Notes under the pieces: generated by a model
The model's database searches: none
The model's input: only the letters and a program-made list of their open reading frames with translations
What the model was told of the DNA's origin: nothing
Source of the DNA: Datnioides undecimradiatus
Lineage: Eukaryota > Chordata > Actinopteri > Lobotiformes > Datnioididae
Assembly: GCA_008933995.1 (NCBI GenBank)
Contig: WARS01000033.1
Coordinates: forward strand, 9,562,287 to 9,626,286
DNA length: 64,000 bases
Reading direction: 5' to 3'
Made by a program: the position numbers and the translations under genes
In this document: positions 16,946 to 26,200 of the stretch, piece by piece
Layout of the letters: each line of letters begins with the position of its first letter
Numbering within the stretch: position 1 is the first letter of the stretch

Positions 16946-17426
16946 TGTGAAGGTACACTGACTGCATCGTCTGCAGATCTGTTGGCTCTGTAGGCAAACT
17001 GCAGAGGGTCCAGGAGGGGGGCTGTGATTGACTTGAGGTGGGACAGAACCAGGCGCTCAAATGACTTCATGACTACAGACGTCAGTGCAACAGGTCTGTA
17101 GTCATTAAGTCCAGTGATCCCCGGCTTCTTGGGGACTGGAATTATGGTGGAGGATTTGAAGCAGGCTGGCACGTGGCATGACTCCAGAGAGGTGTTGAAA
17201 ATGTCTGTGAACACTGGAGTCAGCTCGTCCGCACAGTGACACACCGTCTGGTCCAGGAGCCTTGCGAGGGTTCAGTCTCCTGAACAGCCTGTTTACATCT
17301 TCTTGGTTCACCACTGGACCACTTTTGATAGATACTGACCACTGCAGACCGGGCTCCACAAGAGCTGCAGTTTTGGAGATGCTCTGACTCAGTCAGGATT
17401 TTACAGAATGTCCCTGAACGCTCCAC
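16946..17426 (-). mobile_element. LINE RT-domain fragment
   Basis: The minus-strand translation, with one frameshift, gives [18 protein letters not shown], then [39 protein letters not shown] and [16 protein letters not shown]: the N-terminal and finger blocks of a jockey-type reverse transcriptase. It ends before the YADD catalytic box. This is roughly the part missing from the copy at 14585-16067. It sits between a tRNA-Val pseudogene and an intact tRNA-Val. Confidence 0.85.
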
Positions 17427-17435
17427 ACCGTCGAG

Positions 17436-17508
17436 GTTTCCGTAGTGTAGTGGTTATCACGTTCGCCTCACACGCGAAAGGTCCCCGGTTCGAAACCGGG
17501 CGGAAACA
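17436..17508 (+). tRNA. tRNA-Val (anticodon CAC)
   Basis: Perfect consensus tRNA-Val with loop CTCACAC and intact A and B boxes; a TTTTT terminator follows at about 17515. The first 130 bp of its 3' flank are duplicated after the tRNA at 18070. Confidence 0.97.
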
Positions 17509-17689
17509 ACTGGTGTTTTTCTCTCTTAGTAAGGTTTGATACAGTGAAACAAATTACCGTCGCTAAATTCACAGAATCCCCCATTTACACTTAGCTGTAT
17601 GATGATTTCTAGCTACATATGGTCTCCGTCTTTCGGCGGCTCCTGTTAATAATGTTGCAGATCAACTCTGTTACTTAATGTTCTGTGAC

Positions 17690-18064
17690 AATTAGGGGTC
17701 ACCACAGTGAATCGCCCTATCCTCTGTATCCTCTTCCCTCACACCAACTACCTTCATGTCCTATTTCACTACATCCATAAACCTCCTCTTTGGTCTTCCT
17801 CTAGGCCTCCTGCCTGGCAGCTCTAACTTCAGCATCCTTCGACCAATATATTCGCTGCCCCTCCTCTGAACATGTCCAAACCATCTCAACCTGTCCTCTC
17901 TAACTTTATTTCTGAAACATCTCCCATGAGCTATCCCTCTAATGTACTCATTCCTGATCCTATCCATCATGGTCACACCCAAAGAAAACCTCAACATCTT
18001 CAGCTCTGCTACCCAGCGCTTAATCCTGTCTTTTCCTCTAAACCACCATCTCTAAACCATACAA
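17690..18064 (-). mobile_element. 3' end of an RTE-type LINE
   Basis: On the minus strand it encodes the RT C-terminal tail: DRIRNEYIRG, then VREDRLRWFGHVQRR, LELPGRRPRGRPKRR, and a stop just after MDVVK. This tail is typical of RTE-clade elements in fish. The 5' part is missing, as in most 5'-truncated LINE insertions. It lies between two copies of the tRNA-Val unit and splits a tandem duplication. Confidence 0.78.
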
Positions 18065-18069
18065 CATCC

Positions 18070-18142
18070 GTTTCCGTAGTGTAGTGGTTATCACGTTCGC
18101 CTAACACGCGAAAGGTCCCCGGTTCGAGACCGGGCGGAAACA
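18070..18142 (+). tRNA. tRNA-Val (anticodon AAC)
   Basis: Full-length copy with loop CTAACAC. It differs from consensus by one T-loop base (TTCGAGA instead of TTCGAAA), at a position that tolerates variation. A TTTTT terminator follows at about 18150. It is the last tRNA of the cluster and lies just upstream of the next protein gene. Confidence 0.95.
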
Positions 18143-18268
18143 AGTGGAGTTTTTCTCTGTAAGTGAAATTTAATACAGCGAAAAACCCTAACGTCGCTGA
18201 ATTCACCATTCACACATAGCTGTAAGAAGATTTCTAGCTACATTTAGTCTCCGTCTTTCGGCTTCTCC

Positions 18269-18276
18269 TATATAAG
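18269..18276 (+). promoter_or_regulatory. Possible TATA box for the downstream gene
   Basis: TATATAAG, about 30 bp before the presumed start of the leader exon. The duplicated tRNA flank at about 17630-17645 lacks this motif. The assignment is inferred only from position. Confidence 0.3.
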
Positions 18277-18299
18277 GGTTGTCACTATAGGTATATCTG

Positions 18300-18510
18300 C
18301 GGACGATGGGCTTCAAAAGCTGGATTTCCAGTGTGTCCCCGAATGCGGCCGTCAGGAGGAGTTTACATGTGTTTTGCAGCACTGCTGCGCCTAATGAGGA
18401 GTTGCGGTCTCTGAGAAACTAATACTTCCAACTTAACATGAAAACCCCTTGACCACATACTTAACCACTTCTTCAACCAGCCGGCTGACTAATTTGTGCT
18501 CCGGTCAATG
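18300..18510 (+). other. Probable 5' UTR exon of the five-domain protein gene
   Basis: A consensus donor, CAATG|GTAAGT, ends this stretch at 18510. The next acceptor is TTTACACAG at 19847. The exon would hold a 38-codon uORF (18306-18422, starting MGFKSWISS), a four-codon uORF at 18438, and an ATG whose last base is the last base of the exon. The upstream limit is a guess from the TATA-like motif. Confidence 0.45.
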
Positions 18511-19847
18511 GTAAGTGCTCGTATTTAGACCGTGTTGTGTCACAAGCTTCTGTTCGCCAGTATGCCCACCTCACGTTAGCCTTCCCTTAAGAGGCTAATA
18601 TTAGCATTAACACCAATATTGGTGTTTTTAGAGCTTCATACACAGGTTAGGATGCTTGTTGCAAGCAGACAACACCGTCAATAGGTAGCTGTTCAGCTCG
18701 TCCTTGCACTACCTGGTTAGTGTCATATTAATGGGCGCAATTTGGAATTTAAAGAGAAGTTGTGTTTGATCTTAGTCGCCATGTTGTTGCCTCCACGGCC
18801 CAATCATAAAAACACGAAATGTAAGCTTTAGTTTTGAAACACGAACACTAATCGGAAATAAAACCATATGCTTTAACAGAAAAACACAATGCAAGAAATA
18901 TGCAAGAAAGTACGTGTATATGGAAAAAACACAAATAAATGACAATGAACCTTTTTGCCCATGTTTTAATGTTTAGTTTCAACACTGAAACAGAGTCATT
19001 TCAGTGTTTAGTGTCTGTATATCATTCATGAAAATAGAAAAAAGGTTTTGCTCCTGTTCTTGCTTTTGATTAATCGATGCAGCATTTTTGCTACAACCAG
19101 AACAATTATAAACACATATCAAAAAACGCCCAAAACACAATTATTTAAAACAGCAAATTGTCATTTAAGTGGGATCAACATTGTGGCATGGTGTTAATCG
19201 CTCACTTTACAATAACTACATTTTTAATCTTAGAAGTAACTTCTTACTGTAGTGGAGCAGTGTAAAATAGATTGAGGTGTAAATATTCAGGTAAACAAAC
19301 ACCTGAGCTGTACTTAATCAAATAAATTTACTCAATAAATGGTCAGCCTTGTTACAAACTAATTTCCTGTCAGTTGACATATCTTAAGGCCACAGACTCC
19401 TTTGCCTGTTGCTAAGCCTTCAATGCTCAGTTGATATCACTGTTCATATTTGGCTGACATCTAGTGGTGATGGCTATGTACTACGTTACACTACCTCAGC
19501 TGATCCGCTTACATTGTGAAGAAAAGCTAGGCCTAATATAATTTATATAATTGATATAACAGATTCTCATTGAATTGTTTCAAGTCATATGTATTTATTC
19601 ATGATTAATAACGTTTTAACCTTGAACAAATATTGTGATATTCCCATTAAGCGTGATGTTTTGACATAGCATGGAAATTTGACAGTAACACATCTTTGGA
19701 ATGAAGCATCAGAAATCTGGCAAGGTGATCACACATCTACTGGAGCTGTGGGATCACCTGTTGGGATTTAATATGTAAGGTTTTAGAGTTATAAACTCTA
19801 CTGCTCTAGGAACAGACTTGCTAACTCCATGTTTTGTCTTTACACAG
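18511..19847 (+). other. Probable first intron of the five-domain protein gene
   Basis: Bounded by GTAAGT at 18511 and a pyrimidine-containing CAG at 19845-19847. It is AT-rich, with no gene inside. A segment near 19060-19090 (attaatcgatgcagc) resembles the end of a common teleost repeat. Confidence 0.45.
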
Positions 19848-19996
19848 AGACTGAGAAGACATCACAGTGATGCAGTAACTGCAGATGATGTCTACAGCTG
19901 CTATAAGAGACTGTATCTGGGTTTCCTCAGCAAAGACGTCGCCTCTGAGTCTTTTTGGATCCAGTTCCTGACCCATTGTTTAGGACACAAAACATC

Positions 19997-22675
19997 ATGG
20001 ACAGCATTGATGACTACATCTGGCAGCGCCGCATCCACCATGGGGTAAGACATCAGAAAAGTGCAGTCCCGTTCCCAGAGTCGGTTGCAATTGGGTTGGA
20101 ATTCAATGCGGCATTGGAGAAGAAAGAAAAGTTAGATCCGTCTCTGCTGACGAACAGTGTGATGCTGGAAGTCTGTGACTTTGCTAAAACAGTGACGAAG
20201 TCTGAGACATATTTCTTGTTTGAAATGCTGGAGTTCAACTTTGACCTTGGCATAGATGCGGACAATGACTTGCAGTGCTACGAGTACAGCAGACGAGTTC
20301 ACAATAAAATAAAGCTGCTGAAGGAACAAATCAAGTTGAAACCTCACCGATGGAAAGAAACGTTTCCACTTCCTGACCCAAACACTATAATGGGGTTCAC
20401 TGGTCCAGAGCACTCGGGACGCTACTACCCTAAAAGGAACAGAACTGTGGATAGTTCAGTCCTCACTGATGGCAGCAAGAACAGCCATTCCTCAGAAAAT
20501 GGAGAAACTAATGTAGGTGCGAGCAGCCCGTTAATTCTAAAGAAACCAGGAAGAGCGAGAGTAAAACTAACAGGTGATGTTTATCCTTTCTGTAAAGAAC
20601 TTGGTGTTAGTCTGGCTGTTCGACCGGATGACACATCCAAACGAAAGCTAGAACCAAATCTAGTAACCAGTGGCGTGATGATGGAACTGCTTGACTTCTC
20701 CAGAGTGCTTTGTGGAACACACACTGGGATAGTCTATGACCTGATTAAGCAAAACTTTGGTCTCGAGTTGGATAAAATGCAGTTCCGCATGCAAATGTCC
20801 AAGCTGATGGAACGAAAATGTGCCTGCCTCACAGCTGAGGACAGAGACTCTTTCCGAAAGGAGACATTTAAAGTCCAGACCAAGAAACAGGAGCAGGTTC
20901 GCAAAAAGAGAAAAAATCCTGACGCTTATTATCAAGAGCTGGAAAAGTTAACAGTGGCGTCTAAGAGAAGGGGAACACTGAGGCACAAGGACAATGATGC
21001 AAGGGAAATTTGGCAGGATAGTGACCTGTCTTACATGTGCCCAGTGGATTTTGAGATGGAAATGCAACCAGGTTCAGAGGCTGGACCAGACCAAATGATG
21101 TTTGAAAGTTTGTCAGGAACACCTGCAGAAACAAAGGTGGCAGTGTCTCTGGATGTACAGCAGCAGGAGGAGGTTTTTGTCTCCCCGGTGCAACCACAGA
21201 CTAATGGCTACAAATATAGTTTATTTAACCATTGTCCAAAGACCACGGCACTAAGAGCGGTCTCAGATCTGTTTTCTGTAGATAAAAATGGGGACACTTG
21301 TGTAAAAACACTGAAACAGAGGCTGTGGGTGAGACGTGCAACTCGCTCAAAACAAATCCTGGAATGTAGCAGAGTGAAGGATATGTTTCCCAGCTGCAGG
21401 GACATAGGTTTGGATTTTAATGTTGCTTCAGGCAACAAGCAAAACTTGGATCTACAGCAACTCACCAACTGTGTGTTGTGGGAGGTTTATAAATTTGCAG
21501 CTGCAATGACGAAGAGTCTGTGCAGTTTTTTGTTTGACATTCTGAACAATAACTTTAGTCTTGTTCTCCAAGATGAGATGCACCAGCGCAATTTTATATT
21601 TTACATGATAACAAAGGAAAAGATTCTTCGGAAACACCCTGCTAGACAGGAAATGGAGTTTCTCAACAGTCCCGTTCAGTTCCCTGAGGTTTATAACACG
21701 GTTAATGTGACCAGCGATTGTAAAAGTGGACAGAACTCTGAGAGAGAACAGCAGAAAAACTGTGACCCACCACCCTTGGCTAAAAGCCAGAAGGCAGATG
21801 TTGAGCATCATCCATTCTGTAACAAGCTTGGTTTCAACCTTTGGTCTACAGAAAACTGTGCGGTGGGACAGAAGCTTGATTTGACTGTCCTCACCACGGG
21901 GGCTGTGCTGGAAATATTTAGCTTTGTCAGAGAGCTTTGTGGAGAAGTCCGTGAGATGGTTAATGACATCCTTGAGCACAACTTTGATCTTGAGCTCCAG
22001 AGTGGTGAGACTGAGGCTGCGCAGGCAATCCAGAGATGGTACGCGACACAGAAAAGCTTGATGAAAAGGCAAAAGACATCATCAAAGATAAATAGGTGGT
22101 TAAACAGGGTCATCCTATTGAATTCACAGCCACCAACTAGCAACCATCTAGAGGATTATACAGACGACTTAAAAGCCGGCAAGGAAATGGTGGCGATAAA
22201 GGGAAATGTTACACAAATGAAAAGGGTCAACAGCTATCACATATGCAAAGAAATAGGACTAGACCTCGACATCGGCTCTAAATCAGAGACCAAAAGGAAA
22301 CTTGATTTGCGAGTGCTGACGAGAAGAGTCCTCTTTGAGATGCACCACTACGTAACACAAAACTCGCAGCGATATGTTCCCACTCTGTACAAGATCCTGG
22401 AGTACAACTTCGATCTGAGCTCTCAGAACCATCGGAAGGTGGAGTTTGCTTGGTCCATTGCATCTCAGGTGATCGCCATGGCAGGAAAGAACAGCAGGAA
22501 GGGAGATTATCTGAACACAGTGTTTGAGTTGCCCTTCGAGATGTCACAGTCCTCACAGACTGCCTGTAAAGTGGAGCCAGAGGATGGCTTCGGAGAGCTG
22601 GACCTTAATGATAACTCTGACATCATGTTTGTCCGAGAACTGAAGCCTGTTGACATAGAAGTTGAGATTGAATAG
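19997..22675 (+). CDS. Unrecognised 892-residue protein with five copies of a ~65-residue domain
   Basis: I do not recognise this family. The ORF is uninterrupted. The start at 19997 (MDSIDDYIWQRR) is the first ATG after a stop in this frame and has A at -3 and G at +4. A conserved segment occurs five times, at residues about 24-86, 195-259, 461-526, 604-669 and 745-811. Shared features are a [CP]-x-[ED]-x-G-[LVF] start, a KLD/KLE turn, L-T-x-x-V-[LM]-x-E, and a closing [LI]-x-x-N-F-x-L. Copies 1 and 3 (TKS...FLF) are most alike, as are copies 2 and 4 (LCG...V-x-D). Each copy is followed by a basic stretch, and linkers are polar. RKKRKNPD near residue 302 could be a nuclear signal. The acidic end has KVEPED and DIMFV, like SUMO-related motifs. 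No signal peptide, membrane segment or zinc finger is visible. The whole coding region lies in one exon, so a retrocopy or domesticated-element origin is possible. The nuclear role is inference only. Confidence 0.85.
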   Translation: MDSIDDYIWQRRIHHGVRHQKSAVPFPESVAIGLEFNAALEKKEKLDPSLLTNSVMLEVCDFAKTVTKSETYFLFEMLEFNFDLGIDADNDLQCYEYSRRVHNKIKLLKEQIKLKPHRWKETFPLPDPNTIMGFTGPEHSGRYYPKRNRTVDSSVLTDGSKNSHSSENGETNVGASSPLILKKPGRARVKLTGDVYPFCKELGVSLAVRPDDTSKRKLEPNLVTSGVMMELLDFSRVLCGTHTGIVYDLIKQNFGLELDKMQFRMQMSKLMERKCACLTAEDRDSFRKETFKVQTKKQEQVRKKRKNPDAYYQELEKLTVASKRRGTLRHKDNDAREIWQDSDLSYMCPVDFEMEMQPGSEAGPDQMMFESLSGTPAETKVAVSLDVQQQEEVFVSPVQPQTNGYKYSLFNHCPKTTALRAVSDLFSVDKNGDTCVKTLKQRLWVRRATRSKQILECSRVKDMFPSCRDIGLDFNVASGNKQNLDLQQLTNCVLWEVYKFAAAMTKSLCSFLFDILNNNFSLVLQDEMHQRNFIFYMITKEKILRKHPARQEMEFLNSPVQFPEVYNTVNVTSDCKSGQNSEREQQKNCDPPPLAKSQKADVEHHPFCNKLGFNLWSTENCAVGQKLDLTVLTTGAVLEIFSFVRELCGEVREMVNDILEHNFDLELQSGETEAAQAIQRWYATQKSLMKRQKTSSKINRWLNRVILLNSQPPTSNHLEDYTDDLKAGKEMVAIKGNVTQMKRVNSYHICKEIGLDLDIGSKSETKRKLDLRVLTRRVLFEMHHYVTQNSQRYVPTLYKILEYNFDLSSQNHRKVEFAWSIASQVIAMAGKNSRKGDYLNTVFELPFEMSQSSQTACKVEPEDGFGELDLNDNSDIMFVRELKPVDIEVEIE

Positions 22676-23230
22676 AGCTGGAGCTCTTGATTTCATTGTA
22701 GACAATCTGTGTTCAGAGTAGGGGTCACAGTCAACATTATTTTCTCAAATAATTCATGGGTCTTTTGGACTGTACAATGACAGAAATAGTGAAAAAACCC
22801 AGTTTGTCACGATCAAAATCAAGGTGATGTCTTCAAGTCCTTTGTTTTGTCCAACCAGCAGTCTATGATAAGTCAAGCATAATAGTAAGATGATCTCTTA
22901 CCAGGCAATCCGAGATGGCAGAGAGCTGAAATGGAGAAAAAGGAATACGTTCATTCAGGTAATTTCATTTGCAGATAGGTGGTACTACAAATATTAAACA
23001 CATTAGGTACATTCTCATCTCTTGCTGCTAAATGAGCTTTTAAATTATGGAAAATGTGGGCAAAACAAATCAACTTTGTTAGATGTTTCATTCTTTGGAC
23101 ACTATAACAGCATTAAGTGTCTGTTTTCTTTCTGCCTCTGTGCCTCGAATGATTCATCTGACTTTGTCTGCCCACATTCCAGCCATAAACGCACACATCT
23201 GAGGTCATTAAACTGTTAAAAAAATACTTA
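22676..23230 (+). other. Presumed 3' UTR of the five-domain protein gene
   Basis: It follows the TAG stop directly. ATTAAA, a common poly(A) signal variant, occurs at 22993 and again near 23207. It contains a degenerate interspersed repeat at 22745-22880. The true transcript end is not resolved. Confidence 0.35.
22745..22880 (+). repeat. Degenerate teleost interspersed repeat (family A)
   Basis: The string including 'gtgatgtcttcaagtcct', then tttgttttgtccaaccag, matches a short repeat I know from many percomorph genomes. A longer copy lies at 36720-37000. No coding capacity; probably a non-autonomous DNA element. Confidence 0.5.
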
Positions 23231-26200
23231 GTGAGGGCAGTGCATTGCACAATTACATTTTCATGTGGACCAAAAGCAGTTCAGTAGAAGCTTTGTTATT
23301 AGCCCAACGTGGCAAGGTTGAAGGGCCGTGTATCTTTTGTTTTATTGACGTTTGTATTATGTAAAGAAATGCATACTGGTGTTAAAAATAAGCAGGTGAA
23401 TGCTGGTCATTTTGAGGTGAACAGATTTTTATTTTCAGTGGAATCTAATCATGTGTGGATGATATTTTCCAGCCAAAACTTTATTTTGGTTTGTTTTTCT
23501 AAATATGTTAATTTTTCAGGACTGTTGTTTGTACTGCAAAGTAAAGTGTCTTTAATGGTCACAATACGTTTGTTTACCATCTTTTAATTCTCAGTTCAGT
23601 TTGATATCAAAACGCAGCATGTATTTTCAGTCCAAAATGGGAATCCACTGCAGTTCAAACCCTGTACTATGTTTATGCATTTGTAGTTATTTTGAAGGTT
23701 GTTTTGCTGCTAAAACTCGATCCATTCAACATTTTCAATACAGATCAACTTATTTTAAAAAAAATATGATAAACTTTTTTGTAATTTTTTCGTCTTTCAA
23801 ATCACAATCTCCTCCTATGGCAAAGACTTTAAGGACTCAGTTACTGCGGTTTCTGGCACTTTTTATTTTTTTAACTTTCACTGAGTGTCCTGCAGAAGCG
23901 ATTTTTTTTGTGACGTAAATACACGGTGATTTGTCGGTCACATAAGCCAATCCAGCACCGCCAACCGCCATTTTTAAACACCTGTGTAAAATGTTTGTTG
24001 CGCGAACATCAGCTCACAGTGGCACACAACCTTAAAAAAATAATCCAAACACGGATAAATGGATCGAGCAATGGTCCACAGTGTTGTATGTCGCGCAGAA
24101 GTGACGTTGCTACACAAACCGTCGGCCGTCTTGCGTCATTTCAGCCCCCCCATCAGTGGTGCCGACAGGTGAACAACTCAAGACTCTGACTGATACGTGA
24201 TGAGGAGACAGCGGCACACTGATTGTATGCAATAGGTCTCAAGGCAAGAGGTTGGTACCATTGGAATTTATATGTTTATAGACTACAGCTGTCAGATCAA
24301 TAGTGAAATAACCCCCCAGTGAATTTAAGGGATTAAGAGATCATCCAACCGCATGTACAATACCTGAGTAAATGTTAGCTACTTTCCACCGTTTTTGGTG
24401 TTACGTTTTGAGTTGGGGGAAAAAGTAGCCTATTAAAACAGCCAAAATCCGGTTTGGTGTAGTGGTAAAAAAAACCTGCAGCAGTGTCTGCTGAAATCAA
24501 GAACTATGTCAGTCACGTCACGTCTTTAATATTTCCACTTGATGTAACAAGATTCAAAGAAAGCACCATAAACTGTAGCCTCTACTTAAAAACAACATTA
24601 GATTAACAGAGGCGGCAGCCTGTCATCACAATAACTAGAGACTTTTTTAGTTCCTTATTATAAGTGATTACGTAACTATTTATGAAGTCAATTTGCATTT
24701 AAATGATTAAATTCAAATAGTAAAACTAATTAATTGAGAACTTAATAATTGAATTATTAATAATTGCATTCATTATTCATCATTTTAAACACATTATTAC
24801 ATAATTTTACATTTCCATTATTTCACTCCCATCGTGCTCTCTGTCACGACTCATTTGTCTCCTGCAGTCTGCAGCTGAGCCGATTTAAATCTCAGTTTGT
24901 ACCAAATTAAACAGGTGCCACTAATTAGGTGAGAAATTGACATCAGATTAGTACATGATTCTGATCGTTTTATCAAATAAACTGGAGTTCCATTCAGCGT
25001 CCACTAGATGGAGCCAGACAATTTATCAATAGAGCCATGAAAACGGTTTGTTATCCACAGTGCATCATAATTATTTAGTTTCATTATACAGCAAATACGA
25101 CAACATCCACAGAACAGAGTTTTTGAAAGTACAGCTCTTTAAACGAAGTGAGATAATTTCAAACCAAATGTGTCATAAACTGTAAAAAATAATACCTTAA
25201 ATTCAGTTGTATCTAAATTTCACCACTGGTTTTTAATAGTGTTTAGACTTCTAAATTTCTAAGATTAAAAGGATTGTAACTGTTATTTGCATCCATGTGC
25301 TACAAATATTTTGTGGGGAGTGGATTTATTTATTTATTTGGACTTAATTTCAAGTACGTACATTTACATAAGCAGCACACTCAAGCATTGGTATATTTTA
25401 GTATTATATCCTGAATTATCACTGATGCAGCTTGGAGCAACTTAATCCATAATGCAGTATGATTTACGCATTTTTGAATCTGAACCTGTGGAAAGTACCT
25501 AGTAACTAAACACATTTCACTCTAGAATGTGGTGGAGTGAAAGTATAAAGTAACAGAAAATAGAAATACTCAAAACATCTCAACATTTATTTAAGTACAG
25601 CATTTGAGGAAATTCATAAAACACTGTTATGTATTAACAAGTGCTTCACAAGCTTTTGTAAACCTGATCACTTATGAAAAGTGTTGTTTTGACACCATAT
25701 TACACAGAATTATTTTTATATATAGCTGAGATTATATATATACTTATGTAGGCTTTATTTTCCCTACTCATTTTCTATGATAATTTGACATCATTTCAGT
25801 TTGACTATATGTGGTGTAGAAAGGTCTCTAAAAGTCTTGAATTTAGAAGAAACCCTTACAAAAGCAGTTTTAGCTGTGATCCCTTGTGGCACACTGATGC
25901 TGTCAGTGTTCCCATTAATACACTTTACTTCCTTGTGAAGGATCTTGTGTTTCTTCACAATTTAAGTATTAAAGGAGGTTTTTTTTTCCTCTTGTGTCAC
26001 TGCTTCTGTTTTTCTTTCTTTCCCTGGTGTTTGCTCCTTCCATCCAGGTTTTAATTCAGTCTGTTTTATAGGCTGGATGTTAACTTCAGCAAAGCAACCA
26101 AAGCCTCAAAACACAGAGGAGAGTATTAAAGAGAAGCCAAATCACAGTAAATACCTGCCTCTCTCTGTCTCCCTACTCGCTATGAGTCAGCCCACTCAGG

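Noticed and set aside
19955..19996. Extending the five-domain protein N-terminally to a TTG at 19955
   Set aside because: TTG is not a normal start in vertebrates, and the ATG at 19997 has a good context.
19818..20048. 76-codon frame overlapping the start of the five-domain gene as a separate gene
   Set aside because: Its first ten codons lie upstream of the acceptor; the rest is best read as an uORF or leader sequence.
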